Assembly: GCF_900176285.1 (NCBI RefSeq)
Contig: NZ_FWXF01000015.1
Coordinates: forward strand, 25,022 to 89,021
Direction: 5' to 3'
From: Desulfacinum hydrothermale DSM 13146
GTDB lineage: Bacteria; Desulfobacterota; Syntrophobacteria; Syntrophobacterales; DSM-9756
DNA: 64,000 nucleotides
Shown: in pieces, positions 35,156 through 44,743 of the stretch
How positions within the stretch are numbered: the first letter of the stretch is position 1
Layout: the number at the start of each line of letters is the position of its first letter
Notes under the pieces: generated by a model
Told to the model about the DNA's origin: nothing
What the model saw: the letters and a program-made list of their open reading frames with translations, nothing else
The model's database searches: none
Translations under genes and position numbers: made by a program

Positions 35156-35716
35156 ATGCAGGACGCCGTTCGACTCACCACGCCGCTTGGAAGGGAAGAC
35201 GTGGAAAAGCTGCGGATCGGAGACCGGGTTCTCCTCAACGGAATCGTCTATACGGCCCGGGATGCGGCCCACAAACGCCTGGTGGATCTTCTCCACACCG
35301 GCGAGCCCCTGCCTTTTGATCTGGAAGGCCAGGTGATCTATTATGTGGGCCCATCGCCGGCCAAGCCGGGCCGGCCCGTGGGCGCCGCCGGTCCCACCAC
35401 CAGCTACCGCATGGACGCCTATGCGCCGGAGCTGATCCAACGCGGCCTGCGGGGCATGATCGGAAAGGGCGCTCGAAACGACGCGGTGAAAGCCGCCATG
35501 CAGGAACACGGGGCGGTCTATTTCGCCGCCATCGGCGGCGCCGGAGCGCTCATGGCCCAGAGCATCCTGTCGGCCGAGGTGATCGCCTACCCGGAGCTGG
35601 GTCCGGAAGCCATCCGCCGCCTGGAAGTGAAGGATTTTCCCGTGATCGTGGCCAACGATTGCCACGGTGGGGATCTGTACGAGGAAGGCGTCAGGAGGTA
35701 TGCACGCACGGCGTGA
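35156..35716 (+). CDS. Class I fumarate hydratase beta subunit
   Basis: Encodes 186 residues. The start is MQDAVRLTTPLG, with AGGAGATG upstream. LRIGDRVLLNGIVYTARDAAHKR, YVGPSPAKPGRPVGAAGPTTSYRMD and GKGARND are hallmarks of the C-terminal fumarase domain, and FAAIGGAGALMAQS completes it. It supplies the catalytic Asp/Lys side of the active site closed by the alpha subunit. It lies 59 bases after alpha and 94 bases before sdhC. Confidence 0.9.
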   Translation: MQDAVRLTTPLGREDVEKLRIGDRVLLNGIVYTARDAAHKRLVDLLHTGEPLPFDLEGQVIYYVGPSPAKPGRPVGAAGPTTSYRMDAYAPELIQRGLRGMIGKGARNDAVKAAMQEHGAVYFAAIGGAGALMAQSILSAEVIAYPELGPEAIRRLEVKDFPVIVANDCHGGDLYEEGVRRYARTA

Positions 35717-35810
35717 GTTCTAATTTTCCGCCCTTGCCCGCCGTTCGTTCCCTTCCAGTGCGCTGGGACGGCGCCGGGCCGGGGCATGCGGTTCAAGCGA
35801 GGAGGTCTTC

Positions 35811-36197
35811 ATGAAAAAGGTCGTCTTTCAACCCAAGGTCCGTTACAAGCTTCATCCCGGCTACCTGGCCTGGATCCTCCACAGAGCCACGGGGGTCCTG
35901 CTGGGGCTCTACCTCTTTCTTCACATCTGGGTGATCCATCACCTGTCCCAGGGCGAAAAAGCCTTCAATGAGGTGATGGCCGTGGTCCAGTCCCCGCTTT
36001 TCCACCTGCTGGAAATCGGGCTGCTGGCAACCGTGGTCTACCACGGCCTGAACGGCCTGCGCGTGGTCTTCATGGACTACGGCAACCTGGCAAAGCGTGA
36101 CATCATGCAAAAGGCCGTCTTCGCCGTCTTCGCCGTCTCGGCGATCCTCATCCTGGCAGGGGCGATTCCCATGCTGCGGCTGGCTTTCGGTATCTAA
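35811..36197 (+). CDS. sdhC: Succinate dehydrogenase cytochrome b subunit
   Basis: Encodes 128 residues with three spans. LHPGYLAWILHRATGVLLGLYLFLHIW contains the first span with candidate haem and quinone residues (the HR pair and the later LHIWVIHH); VYHGLNGLRVVFMDY carries a further His. It anchors SdhAB in the membrane and passes electrons to or from quinone. First gene of sdhCDAB; AGGAGGTC precedes the ATG. Confidence 0.85.
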   Translation: MKKVVFQPKVRYKLHPGYLAWILHRATGVLLGLYLFLHIWVIHHLSQGEKAFNEVMAVVQSPLFHLLEIGLLATVVYHGLNGLRVVFMDYGNLAKRDIMQKAVFAVFAVSAILILAGAIPMLRLAFGI

Positions 36198-36213
36198 GAG
36201 GGAGGCTTGGAAC

Positions 36214-36579
36214 ATGTTGGGTAAATACTTCGGTTCGGGACGTTCGGGGGCCTTCGACTGGTTCTTCCAACGCATCTCCGGCGTGGCCCTGCTCATCACG
36301 CTCTTTTTGCACTTCTGGGTACTGCATTACGCCTCGGAAGGGCCCGTCACCTATCAGAAGGTCATGGCGCGGCTCGTCTCTCCCGCCTGGAAGGCCCTGG
36401 ACATCGCCTTCCTGGTCTTCGCCGTCTACCATGCCATGAACGGCTTCAAGATGATCATCGACGACTACGTCCATTCCGCCGGCTTGCGGGCCGTGCTGGT
36501 GGGCACCCTGTGGGTGCTTGCCATCGGTTTTTTCGGGCTGGGCGTCCTCACCATCGTCACTCTCAAAGTGCAAGCGTAG
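36214..36579 (+). CDS. sdhD: Succinate dehydrogenase membrane anchor subunit
   Basis: Encodes 121 residues with three spans. The start is MLGKYFGSGRSGAFDWFFQR, after GAGGGAGG. LFLHFWVLHY and VYHAMNGFKMIIDDY place His residues in the same relative spots as in SdhC, so the two anchors look like paralogues. It lies 16 bases after sdhC and 21 bases before sdhA. Confidence 0.82.
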   Translation: MLGKYFGSGRSGAFDWFFQRISGVALLITLFLHFWVLHYASEGPVTYQKVMARLVSPAWKALDIAFLVFAVYHAMNGFKMIIDDYVHSAGLRAVLVGTLWVLAIGFFGLGVLTIVTLKVQA

Positions 36580-36600
36580 GCAAAAGGAGCGATCGACGTC

Positions 36601-38376
36601 ATGGCAGATATCAGCGTGACCATTCATAAGCACGATGTGGTGATCGTGGGCGCCGGCGGCGCCGGGCTTCGCGCCGCCTTGGAGGCTTCCAAGGGGGTGA
36701 ATACGGCGGTGATCAGTGAGGTCTTTCCCACCCGCTCCCACACGGTGGCGGCCCAGGGGGGAGTGGCGGCCTCGCTGAGCAACGTGGAGCCCGACGACTG
36801 GGTCTGGCACATGTTCGACACCATCAAGGGAAGCGACTATCTGGGTGATCAGGATGCCATTGAGTTCATGTGCCGCATGGCCCCCGAGGTGGTGATCGAA
36901 CTGGAGCACATGGGCATGCCCTTCAGCCGCCTTCAGAACGGCAAGATCTTCCAGCGCCGGTTCGGCGGCCACACCAAGGATTTCGGCAAGGAGGCCGTCC
37001 AGCGCACCTGTGCCGCGGCCGACCGCACAGGCCACGCCATGCTCCACACCCTCTATGAACAGTGCGTGAAAAACCAGGTGGTTTTTTACAACGAATTCTA
37101 TGCCCTGGAACTGCTCAAGAACGAGGACCACGTGGTGGGTGTGCTGGCTTGGGACATCGCCAACGGCGGCTTCCACATCTTTCACGCCAAGGCCACCATG
37201 TTCGCCACGGGCGGCTACGTCCGTGTCTACAAGACCAACTCCAACGCCCACATCAACACGGGAGACGGCCTGGCCCTGACCCTGCGCGCGGGGTTTCCCG
37301 TGGAGGACCTGGAGTTCGTCCAGTTCCATCCCACCGGCATCTACGGCGTGGGCAACCTCATCACGGAGGGCGTGCGCGGCGAAGGCGGCTACCTGCTCAA
37401 CAAAGACGGCGAGCGCTTCATGAAGCGTTATGCTCCCACCGTGTGGGACCTGGCCTCCCGAGACGTGGTCTCGCGGGCCATGGCCGAAGAAATGCGGCAA
37501 GGCCGGGGCTGCGGGCCCGAGGGCGACCACATGCTGCTCAAGCTGGATCACATCGGAGCGGGCATCATTCACGAACGGCTGCCCGGCATCTGGGAACTGG
37601 CCTATGTGTTCGCCCACGTGGACTGCACCAAGGAACCCATCCCCGTCACCCCCACGGCCCACTACTCCATGGGGGGCATCCCCACCAACCTGTCTGCGGA
37701 AGTGGTCCTGGGCGGTATGGACAAGCCCGAAGAACCGGTCAAGGGCTTCTACGCTGCGGGGGAGGCGGCTTGCGCTTCGGTCCACGGGGCCAACCGCCTG
37801 GGATCCAATTCGCTTCTGGACATCATGGTTTTCGGAAAGGTGGGCGGACAACACATGGCCCAATTCGCCCAGTCCTTGCCCGAACATGTGCCCTTGCCGG
37901 AAAACCCCGGGAAGCGGGGCATCGAAGAAGTGACCAGCCTCCTGAACGGCACGGCAGGAGAAACGATGGGCGCCGTTTGGGACGAGCTGAAGGAATCCAT
38001 GGAAGCCAACTGCGGGGTGTTCCGCACCGAGGAGACCCTGGCCAAGCAACGGGCCGTGCTGCAAAAGCTCTGCGATCGGTACAAAAAGGTGGGCATCGCC
38101 GACAAGGGGCTGGCATTCAATCTGGATCTGATCGAAACCCTGGAACTGGGCCACATGCTGGACTATTCCAAGGCCATCGTGGAAGGAGCCCTGGCCCGCC
38201 AGGAAAGCCGCGGCGCCCACTACCGCGACGACTACCCCAAGCGCGACGACGAAAAGTGGCACAAGCACAGCCTGGCCTACATGGAAGAGGACGGCTCCAT
38301 CCGCCTCGATTACAAGCCCGTCCGCATGAAACCGCTCACCGTACCCACCTTTGAACCCAAAGAACGTGTCTATTAG
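36601..38376 (+). CDS. sdhA: Succinate dehydrogenase flavoprotein subunit
   Basis: Encodes 591 residues. The FAD motif is [36 protein letters not shown] contains the His that carries covalent [28 protein letters not shown] and [10 protein letters not shown] are substrate-site motifs, and the [17 protein letters not shown] stretch is present. It oxidises succinate to fumarate (or the reverse in some anaerobes). The protein is of the proteobacterial/mitochondrial type with two anchor subunits. A stable hairpin follows before sdhB. Confidence 0.93.
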   Translation: MADISVTIHKHDVVIVGAGGAGLRAALEASKGVNTAVISEVFPTRSHTVAAQGGVAASLSNVEPDDWVWHMFDTIKGSDYLGDQDAIEFMCRMAPEVVIELEHMGMPFSRLQNGKIFQRRFGGHTKDFGKEAVQRTCAAADRTGHAMLHTLYEQCVKNQVVFYNEFYALELLKNEDHVVGVLAWDIANGGFHIFHAKATMFATGGYVRVYKTNSNAHINTGDGLALTLRAGFPVEDLEFVQFHPTGIYGVGNLITEGVRGEGGYLLNKDGERFMKRYAPTVWDLASRDVVSRAMAEEMRQGRGCGPEGDHMLLKLDHIGAGIIHERLPGIWELAYVFAHVDCTKEPIPVTPTAHYSMGGIPTNLSAEVVLGGMDKPEEPVKGFYAAGEAACASVHGANRLGSNSLLDIMVFGKVGGQHMAQFAQSLPEHVPLPENPGKRGIEEVTSLLNGTAGETMGAVWDELKESMEANCGVFRTEETLAKQRAVLQKLCDRYKKVGIADKGLAFNLDLIETLELGHMLDYSKAIVEGALARQESRGAHYRDDYPKRDDEKWHKHSLAYMEEDGSIRLDYKPVRMKPLTVPTFEPKERVY

Positions 38377-38383
38377 AGACTAT

Positions 38384-38408
38384 CGGCCCGCCCCGCGGGG
38401 GCGGGCCG
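38384..38408 (+). other. GC-rich intercistronic hairpin between sdhA and sdhB
   Basis: CGGCCCGCCCC (38384-38394), loop GCG, GGGGCGGGCCG (38398-38408): 11 perfect pairs, eight bases after the sdhA stop, with no U-run. It is more likely an mRNA processing or stabilising structure than a terminator. Confidence 0.5.
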
Positions 38409-38461
38409 AGCGGGGACTGGAAGCGGAATCCGCGGACCCGGGACGACATGAGGTGCATATC

Positions 38462-39172
38462 ATGCTGAAAACAGTTACCTTCTCGGTCTTTCGATATGAT
38501 CCGGAAAAGGACAAGAAACCCTACTACAAGGACTACAAAGTGGAATTGCGCCGGCCGGGCATGATGGTCCTGGACGGCCTCAACCAGATCCGTTGGGAAC
38601 AGGACGGCACCCTGGCCTACCGACGCTCCTGCCGGGAGGGGGTGTGCGGCTCCGACGGGCTCAACATCAACGGAGTCAACATGTTGGCCTGCATCACCCA
38701 CATCAAGGACCTCAAGGACCCCATCGTGGTGCAGCCCCTGCCGTCCATGCCGGTCATCAAGGACCTGGTGGTGGATTTCACCGACTTCTACAGGAAGTAC
38801 TACCTGGTCAAGCCCTACCTCATCACCAAGACCCCGCCGCCTTCCGATCGGGAGCGCCTGCAGAGCCCGGAAGACCGCAAGAAACTGGACGGCCTGTACG
38901 AGTGCATCCTGTGCGCGTGCTGCAGCACGTCGTGCCCCAGCTTCTGGGCCGATCCCGACTACCTGGGACCGGCAGCGCTTCTCAAGGCCTGGCGCTTCAT
39001 CGCCGACACCCGTGACGAAGGCGCCGATGAAAGGCTGCAGATCATCAACGACCGCGACGGCGCCTGGCGCTGCCACACCATCCTCAACTGCGTGGAAGCC
39101 TGTCCCAAACAGCTCAATCCCACGGAAGCCATCGCGGAACTGAAAAAGACCATCATCCACCGAAAGTTCTAG
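38462..39172 (+). CDS. sdhB: Succinate dehydrogenase iron-sulfur subunit
   Basis: Encodes 236 residues. The [2Fe-2S] motif is SCREGVCGSDGLNINGVNMLAC (about 57-78). The C-terminal clusters are CILCACCSTSCPSFW and CHTILNCVEACPKQLNP. It relays electrons from SdhA's FAD to the membrane anchors. The start codon follows GAGGTG. It is last in sdhCDAB, 85 bases after sdhA with the hairpin between. Confidence 0.92.
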   Translation: MLKTVTFSVFRYDPEKDKKPYYKDYKVELRRPGMMVLDGLNQIRWEQDGTLAYRRSCREGVCGSDGLNINGVNMLACITHIKDLKDPIVVQPLPSMPVIKDLVVDFTDFYRKYYLVKPYLITKTPPPSDRERLQSPEDRKKLDGLYECILCACCSTSCPSFWADPDYLGPAALLKAWRFIADTRDEGADERLQIINDRDGAWRCHTILNCVEACPKQLNPTEAIAELKKTIIHRKF

Positions 39173-39517
39173 GCCATGGTGCCAATGGCACCCTCGGCTC
39201 CCGCGGGGCTCCGGCCCCGCGGGAACGACCTTTCCCTGGGTTCCACCGCTCTAAAACGGACAGGCCGGCCCAAGCTCGGAGGGCCTTTCCTCGCCTGCAG
39301 CCCCGACGGGCCGCTCCTCCCCCGTCACGTGCCCATGGAGCAAGCCGGGGTTCCAGGACCATCCGCAGCCATGGATCCACGCTTACGCAAAGAGGACGGA
39401 AAACGGTGGGGCCGCCTGAGGTTCTCCACCCGGCTCCAGCTTTGATACTTTTCCCTTGCCGTTTTCGGTCCATTGTGTTAAGCAACCTCCGCCTCGGCCG
39501 AAAGGTCGTCCACAGAT
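39173..39517. other. Intergenic region sdhB / tRNA-His
   Basis: About 345 bases without a supported gene. It contains an 11-pair hairpin, TCCCGCGGGGC (39199-39209) / GCCCCGCGGGA (39214-39224), 26 bases after the sdhB stop. This resembles the sdhA-sdhB hairpin and may protect or end the mRNA. No -10/-35 pair is clear before the tRNA. Confidence 0.45.
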
Positions 39518-39595
39518 GGTGGGTGTAGCTCAATTGGTTAGAGCACTGGGTTGTGGCCCCAGAGGCTGGCGGTTCGAGTCCGCTCACTCACCCCA
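39518..39595 (+). tRNA. tRNA-His (anticodon GTG)
   Basis: Acceptor GTGGGTG/CACTCAC with one G-U pair, D-arm AGCTCAATTGGTTAGAGC, anticodon loop TTGTGGC, T-arm GGCGGTTCGAGTCCGCT. It has an encoded G at -1 (39518) opposite C73, the identity feature of tRNA-His, and an encoded CCA. Confidence 0.95.
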
Positions 39596-39603
39596 TGCAC
39601 ACC

Positions 39604-39634
39604 AAGCCGCCGTCCCAAGGATGGCGGCTTTTTT
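39604..39634 (+). terminator. Terminator after tRNA-His
   Basis: AAGCCGCC (39604-39611) pairs with GGCGGCTT (39623-39630) followed by TTTT. It directly ends the tRNA transcript. Confidence 0.85.
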
Positions 39635-39744
39635 GTCTCCACCACACGAAAGCCATGCCGCCCTTTCGGCTCTTGCCTGTTTGCGGCCTTTGGCCTAAAC
39701 TCGTCTTCTCGATAACCCCTCCACAAATCCGAGTGAGAGGCCCC

Positions 39745-40773
39745 ATGCGATCCCTACATCGATTGCTCGGCCAGCGCTTTCTGCTCGTCGCCCTGTCATC
39801 GTTTTTTATTCTCTGCTTCGGCGTGTCCGGATATATGCTCGTCGGCCACTATCCTTTCCTGGACGCCCTCTACATGACGGTCATCACCCTCACCACCGTG
39901 GGCTTTCAGGAAGTCCGGCCCTTGGACTCCGACGGGCGCCTGTTCACCATTGTGCTCATCACGCTGGGGGTCGTGTTTGTGGCCTACCACGTGGCCTACG
40001 TGGGTCAGATGATCTTGGAGGGAAGTTTCCTGGAAGTCTATCGGAGGCGGCGCGTGAGACAGAAACTGAACCAAATGAAGGACCATTACATCATCTGCGG
40101 CTACGGCCAGATGGGCCGTTACATCGTCCGCCAGCTCCTCCGCCACCAGGTGCCCTTGGTGGTGGTGGAAACCAATGAGAGTCAAGCCGGGGAGCTGCAG
40201 GAACTGGGAGTTCCCTTCCTCATCGCCGACGCCAAGGAAGAGGAAAACCTGTTGGCCGTTGGCATCCGCAAGGCCAAAGGCCTGGTGGCGGTGGTACACA
40301 GCGACACAGACAACGTCTTCATCGTCCTCACGGCCCGTGACCTCAATCGGGATCTCTTCATCTGTGCCCGGGCCTCCACGTCGGGAACGGAAAGACGGTT
40401 GCGCAAAGCGGGGGCCGATCGGGTGGTCTCCCCCTACGCCAGCGGGGCTATGCGCATCGCCCAGAACATCCTTCGGCCCACGGTGACGGATTTTTTGGAG
40501 CTGGCCCTTTCGGGCGACGGCATGGAGCTTTCCATGGAAGAGCTGGTGATCCCCGCCGGGGCCGACCTCATCGGCAAGGACCTGGTGCATTCGGGCATCC
40601 GCAGTGACTACAACCTGATCATCGTCGCCATCAAGCGCCGGGAAGGCACCATGATCTACAATCCCTCTCCCGGCGAAGTGCTGGAACAGGGCGACACCTT
40701 GGTGGCCATCGGGCCTCGGGAGAATTTGGACCGTTTTGCCGAGGGTCTTTTCGGCACCTCCAAGCGCTCATAA
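39745..40773 (+). CDS. Potassium channel with TrkA-N (RCK) domain
   Basis: Encodes 342 residues. The first 85 form a two-helix pore module with MTVITLTTVGFQEVRPL; the filter TVGFQ departs from TVGYG/TVGFG. Residues about 110-230 are a TrkA-N NAD-binding domain (HYIICGYGQMGRYIVRQLL). A TrkA-C domain follows, with ELVIPAGADLIGKDL and GDTLVAIGPRENLDRF. It is a ligand-gated K+ channel or K+-leak protein of the inner membrane. The start is MRSLHRLLGQRF, just before the first helix. Confidence 0.85.
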   Translation: MRSLHRLLGQRFLLVALSSFFILCFGVSGYMLVGHYPFLDALYMTVITLTTVGFQEVRPLDSDGRLFTIVLITLGVVFVAYHVAYVGQMILEGSFLEVYRRRRVRQKLNQMKDHYIICGYGQMGRYIVRQLLRHQVPLVVVETNESQAGELQELGVPFLIADAKEEENLLAVGIRKAKGLVAVVHSDTDNVFIVLTARDLNRDLFICARASTSGTERRLRKAGADRVVSPYASGAMRIAQNILRPTVTDFLELALSGDGMELSMEELVIPAGADLIGKDLVHSGIRSDYNLIIVAIKRREGTMIYNPSPGEVLEQGDTLVAIGPRENLDRFAEGLFGTSKRS

Positions 40774-40838
40774 ACCGGTTCCTTCCCCCCCCTTGGCTTC
40801 CGCTTCCCGGCGGGTTTTCGTCCAGGGGTTCCTAAAGT

Positions 40839-40867
40839 TTGACAAGCACAAAAGCATCCCGTATATG
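40839..40867 (+). promoter_or_regulatory. Sigma-70 promoter of the thiolase operon
   Basis: A perfect -35 TTGACA (40839-40844), a 17-base spacer and -10 TATATG (40862-40867), 95 bases before the thiolase ATG. It is the clearest sigma-70 promoter in the window. Confidence 0.75.
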
Positions 40868-40962
40868 TGACGTTGATTCACAGGCATCACCCTCCTTTAT
40901 GCAGTCACAGGGCAATCCCTGAGCCGTGATCCCTATCCAACCCCTTTCTCACGGAGGTGAAC

Positions 40963-42141
40963 ATGCAGCAAGCGGTCATCGTCAGCGCGGTTCGAACTCC
41001 CGTCGGCAGCTTCGGCCGATCTCTGGCGGCCATCCCCGCTGTAACCCTTGGTGTGGTGGCCGTGCGGGAGGCCCTGAAGCGCATCGGCCTTTCCCCCGAT
41101 CAGGTGGATGAAGTCATTCTGGGAAATGTCCTCCAGGCCGCGCAAGGACAGAACCCAGCCCGGCAGGTGGCGGTCCATACCGGCATCCCCCACCAGGTGC
41201 CCGCCTTCACCATCAACAAGGTGTGCGCCTCCGGACTCAAGTCCGTGGGTCTGGCGGCCCAGGCCGTCATGGTGGGGGACGCCCAAGTGGTGGTGGCCGG
41301 GGGCATTGAAAACATGAGCGCCGCGCCCTATGCCTTGCCCAAAGTGCGCTGGGGCCAGCGCATGGGTCATGGTGAGATGGTGGACATCATGATCCACGAC
41401 GGGCTTTGGGATATCTTCAACGGCTACCACATGGGCATCACGGCCGAGAACGTGGCGGAGCGCTACGGCATCAGCCGCGAGGAACAGGACGCTTTCGCCC
41501 TGGCCAGCCAGCAGAAGGCCGAAGCGGCCATCAAGGAAGGGCGATTCCGCGACGAGATCGTGCCCGTGGAGGTCCCCCAGCGAAAGGGAGATCCCATCCT
41601 CTTCGATACGGACGAACACCCCCGGTTCGGCACCACCCTGGAGGCGTTGGCCAAGCTCAGGCCCGCCTTCAAGAAAGACGGTACGGTCACCGCGGGCAAC
41701 GCCTCCGGCATCAACGACGGCGGGGCCGCCCTCGTGGTCATGTCGGAACGGAAGGCCGCCGAACTGGGGTTGACCCCCCTGGCCGCCATCCGCGCCTATG
41801 CGTCTGCGGGCGTGGACCCCGCCTACATGGGCACCGGTCCCATTCCCGCCAGTCGCAAAGCCCTGGAAAAGGCGGGCTGGACTCCTGACGATCTGGACCT
41901 GGTGGAAGCCAATGAGGCCTTCGCCGCTCAGGCCATCGCGGTCAACAAGGAGTTGGGCTGGGATACGAACAAGGTGAACGTCAATGGCGGCGCCATCGCC
42001 CTCGGTCATCCCATCGGGGCGTCCGGGGCGCGCATACTGATCACCCTGCTTTATGAAATGAAGCGACGCAACGCCCAAAAGGGCCTGGCCACCCTGTGCA
42101 TCGGCGGCGGCCAGGGCATGGCCGTTGCCGTCGAACGCTAG
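40963..42141 (+). CDS. Acetyl-CoA C-acetyltransferase (thiolase)
   Basis: Encodes 392 residues. The catalytic nucleophile is Cys88 in [11 protein letters not shown]; His349 in [14 protein letters not shown] and Cys379 in CIGGGQG complete the site. [11 protein letters not shown] is typical of biosynthetic-type thiolases. It joins two acetyl-CoA, or cleaves acetoacetyl-CoA in beta-oxidation. The ATG sits after GGAGGTG. First gene of a three-gene operon with crotonase and acyl-CoA dehydrogenase. Confidence 0.92.
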   Translation: MQQAVIVSAVRTPVGSFGRSLAAIPAVTLGVVAVREALKRIGLSPDQVDEVILGNVLQAAQGQNPARQVAVHTGIPHQVPAFTINKVCASGLKSVGLAAQAVMVGDAQVVVAGGIENMSAAPYALPKVRWGQRMGHGEMVDIMIHDGLWDIFNGYHMGITAENVAERYGISREEQDAFALASQQKAEAAIKEGRFRDEIVPVEVPQRKGDPILFDTDEHPRFGTTLEALAKLRPAFKKDGTVTAGNASGINDGGAALVVMSERKAAELGLTPLAAIRAYASAGVDPAYMGTGPIPASRKALEKAGWTPDDLDLVEANEAFAAQAIAVNKELGWDTNKVNVNGGAIALGHPIGASGARILITLLYEMKRRNAQKGLATLCIGGGQGMAVAVER

Positions 42142-42183
42142 CTCAACCACCCCACACACCCAATCCGAGGGAGGCGCTGGATC

Positions 42184-42975
42184 ATGGAATTTGAAAACAT
42201 TCTGTTCCAAGTGCAAGACGGCGTGGCTGTGATCACGTTCAACCGGCCCAAGGCCTTGAACGCCTTGAACCCTGCCACCCTGGAGGAGCTGGCCCGGGCG
42301 GTGGCTGCGGTCCAAGAGGATGACGCGGTTGGCGTGCTGGTGCTCACCGGGGCCGGAGACAAGGCCTTTGTGGCGGGAGCCGACATCACGGAATTACAAA
42401 AGATGAACCCCCTGGAAGCACGCCTTTTTGCCCAGAGGGGTCAAGACATCTTCTTCAGCCTGGAGGCCCTGCCCAAGCCCGTCATCGCCTGTGTGAACGG
42501 ATTCGCCTTGGGCGGGGGCTGTGAATTGGCCATGAGCTGTGACTTCATCTACGCTTCCGACAAGGCCAAGTTCGGCCAGCCGGAGATCAATCTGGGCATC
42601 ATCCCGGGCTTCGGCGGCACCCAGCGGCTGGCTCGCCTGGTGGGCCGCGCCAAGGCCAAGGAATTGTGCATGACCGGCGAAATGATCGATGCGCAGCAGG
42701 CCAAGGACCTGGGGCTGGCGGCCAAGGTCTTTGCCCACGATGCCCTCCTGGACGAGACTCTCAAGGTGGCCAAGGCCATGGCCGCCAAGAGCTGCACGGC
42801 GCTGCGGGCCATCAAGCAGGTGGTGGACCGAGGTATGGATGCGGATCTCAAGACGGGCTGCGCCCTGGAGGCCGAGGCCTTCGGCGTCTGTTTTGCCAGT
42901 CAAGACGCCAAGGAAGGCACCACCGCCTTCTTGGAGAAGCGCAAACCCGTCTTCAAAGGCTCCTTTACCAACTGA
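42184..42975 (+). CDS. Enoyl-CoA hydratase (crotonase)
   Basis: Encodes 263 residues. VITFNRPKALNAL and AFVAGADITELQKM form the CoA-binding front; CVNGFALGGGCELAMSCDFIYAS and FGQPEINLGIIPGFGGTQRL carry the oxyanion hole and the two catalytic Glu positions. It hydrates crotonyl-CoA or other short enoyl-CoA. It lies 42 bases after the thiolase. The 3-hydroxyacyl-CoA dehydrogenase step is not encoded in the window. Confidence 0.92.
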   Translation: MEFENILFQVQDGVAVITFNRPKALNALNPATLEELARAVAAVQEDDAVGVLVLTGAGDKAFVAGADITELQKMNPLEARLFAQRGQDIFFSLEALPKPVIACVNGFALGGGCELAMSCDFIYASDKAKFGQPEINLGIIPGFGGTQRLARLVGRAKAKELCMTGEMIDAQQAKDLGLAAKVFAHDALLDETLKVAKAMAAKSCTALRAIKQVVDRGMDADLKTGCALEAEAFGVCFASQDAKEGTTAFLEKRKPVFKGSFTN

Positions 42976-43033
42976 GGCTTGGGCCGGTAAGCTGAAAGAC
43001 AGTATTGAACCCAGTGCGTGCGGAGGACAATCC

Positions 43034-44182
43034 ATGAATTTCGAACTGACCGAAGAACAACGTATGATCCAGGACATGGCCCGCAAGTTCGCCGAACGGG
43101 AAATCGCGCCGGTGGCGAGCGAACTGGACCAAACCCACAAGCACCCGGAAGAGATCGTCAAGAAGATGGGCGAGCTGGGCCTCATGGGCATCACCATCCC
43201 GCCGGAATACGGCGGAGCGGGCATGGACTACGTGAGCTACGTCCTGGCCATGATCGAGATCTCCAAGGCCTGCGCCTCGTGCGGCGTCATCATGAGCGTC
43301 TGCAACAGCCTCTACAACTTCCCCGTTTACACCTACGGCACGGAAGAGCAGAAGCAGGCCTTTCTCACCCCCGTCGCCAGTGGTGAATACCTGGGCTGCT
43401 ACGGCCTGACGGAAGCGGGTGCGGGATCGGATCCGGCCCGGATGCGCACCACCGCCGTGCTGGACGGCAACGAGTGGGTCATCAACGGGGAAAAGAAGTT
43501 CATCACCAACGGCAACGTGTCCCGCTACTGCGTTCTGGCGGCCGTGACCGACAAGGAAAAGGGCTACAAGGGCATCAGTTCCTTCCTGGTGGACCTGCAC
43601 AACACTCCCGGGTTCAAGGTGGGGCGCGTGGAGGACAAGCTGGGGATCGCTGCCTCCGGTACGGCGGAGCTGATCTTCGAGGATGCGCGCATTCCCAAGG
43701 AAAACCTACTGGGCAAGGAAGGCGAGGGCTTCAAGCAGATGCTCACCACCCTGGACGGTGGCAGGATCGGCATCGCCTCCCAGGCCATCGGCATCGGCCG
43801 GGCCGTGTTGGAAGAAGGGCTGGAGTATGCCAAGACGCGCGAGCAGTTCGGACGCCCCATCGCCTCGTTCCAGGCGATCCAGTGGAAGCTGGCCGACATC
43901 GCCACCCAGCTGGACGCTGCGGAACTGCTGGCACTTCGGGCCGCCTGGCTGGAACAAAACGGCCGGGGCTACGAAAAGGAAGCGGCCATGGCCAAACTCT
44001 TTGCTTCGGATACGGCCATGTGGGCCGCCGTGGAGGGTGTACAGATCCTGGGCGGCTACGGCTATTGTAAGGAGTATCCCATGGAACGGCACCTGCGCGA
44101 TGCCAAGATCACCCAGATCTATGAGGGTACCAATGAAATCATGCGCCTGGTGATCGCCCGCAGAATCCTGGGCAAGTTCTAA
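43034..44182 (+). CDS. Short-chain acyl-CoA dehydrogenase (butyryl-CoA type)
   Basis: Encodes 382 residues. The start is MNFELTEEQRMIQDMARKFA, after GGAGGAC. GCYGLTEAGAGSDPARMRTTA and KKFITNGNVSRYCVLAA are FAD motifs; the catalytic Glu lies in QIYEGTNEIMRLVIARR near the C-terminus, as in short-chain enzymes. It oxidises butyryl-CoA-type substrates or reduces crotonyl-CoA. Its electron partner EtfAB is not in the window. Last gene of the operon, followed by a terminator. Confidence 0.92.
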   Translation: MNFELTEEQRMIQDMARKFAEREIAPVASELDQTHKHPEEIVKKMGELGLMGITIPPEYGGAGMDYVSYVLAMIEISKACASCGVIMSVCNSLYNFPVYTYGTEEQKQAFLTPVASGEYLGCYGLTEAGAGSDPARMRTTAVLDGNEWVINGEKKFITNGNVSRYCVLAAVTDKEKGYKGISSFLVDLHNTPGFKVGRVEDKLGIAASGTAELIFEDARIPKENLLGKEGEGFKQMLTTLDGGRIGIASQAIGIGRAVLEEGLEYAKTREQFGRPIASFQAIQWKLADIATQLDAAELLALRAAWLEQNGRGYEKEAAMAKLFASDTAMWAAVEGVQILGGYGYCKEYPMERHLRDAKITQIYEGTNEIMRLVIARRILGKF

Positions 44183-44209
44183 GCGCCATCACTTAAAACC
44201 CCAAAGAGA

Positions 44210-44248
44210 AGCCCCGGAAGACAAGCGCGTCTTCCGGGGCTTTTCTTT
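44210..44248 (+). terminator. Terminator after the acyl-CoA dehydrogenase gene
   Basis: AGCCCCGGAAGAC (44210-44222), loop AAGCGC, GTCTTCCGGGGCT (44229-44241), then TTTCTTT. Thirteen perfect pairs. Confidence 0.9.
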
Positions 44249-44293
44249 GGGTCACACCGCAGGCTGCTTGAAGCGAAAAGGTTGTTGGGTAAA

Positions 44294-44330
44294 CCGCGGA
44301 AAGGCTTCGCAATACGAGGCCTTTCCGCGG
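44294..44330 (-). terminator. Hairpin after rpsU
   Basis: CCGCGGAAAGGC (44294-44305) pairs with GCCTTTCCGCGG (44319-44330), five bases past the rpsU stop on the minus strand. The stem is strong but the U-tract is poor, so termination is likely but not certain. Confidence 0.6.
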
Positions 44331-44335
44331 GAAGA

Positions 44336-44527
44336 TCACATCCTCTGCAGCCGACGCATGCGGCGCTGGATCCTCTTGATGGCCTTCTTCCGCTTGATGC
44401 GGCGGCGCTCACCTTTGGAGAGGTAGTAATTGTGGCGTCGCAGCACCGGCTGGACGTTCTTTTGAAAATCCTTCCGGAGCTTGCGAATCTTTTTCTCGAA
44501 ACTCTCCCGGGTCTCCGGCTCCGACAT
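44336..44527 (-). CDS. rpsU: 30S ribosomal protein S21
   Basis: Encodes 63 residues. It has the bS21 pattern: FEKKIRKLRKDFQKNVQPVLRRHNYYLSKGERRRIKRKKA (read in parts), strongly basic, ending in an RRMRRLQRM tail. S21 takes part in start-site selection on the small subunit. It stands apart from the main ribosomal cluster, between the acyl-CoA dehydrogenase and the EF-G gene, with a 216-base gap to the latter. Confidence 0.9.
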   Translation of the reverse strand: MSEPETRESFEKKIRKLRKDFQKNVQPVLRRHNYYLSKGERRRIKRKKAIKRIQRRMRRLQRM

Positions 44528-44743
44528 TCAGATTTCACCTGCCTTTCAACTACAAAAAGATCCGCTCTGGATCTCCTTGCATAAAGTTGCCTTCCCCGAA
44601 AAGATCGGGAAGGCATTTCCGATACGCTTGCAGCCTGCCGTTATCATGCGATCCTGTGGCATGTATCATGGTCCGCACCTTCTGGCAAGTGCTTTGAGCC
44701 AAGATTCCAAGGCCTCCGCGCCATCTTTCCCTTGGCGGCCCCC

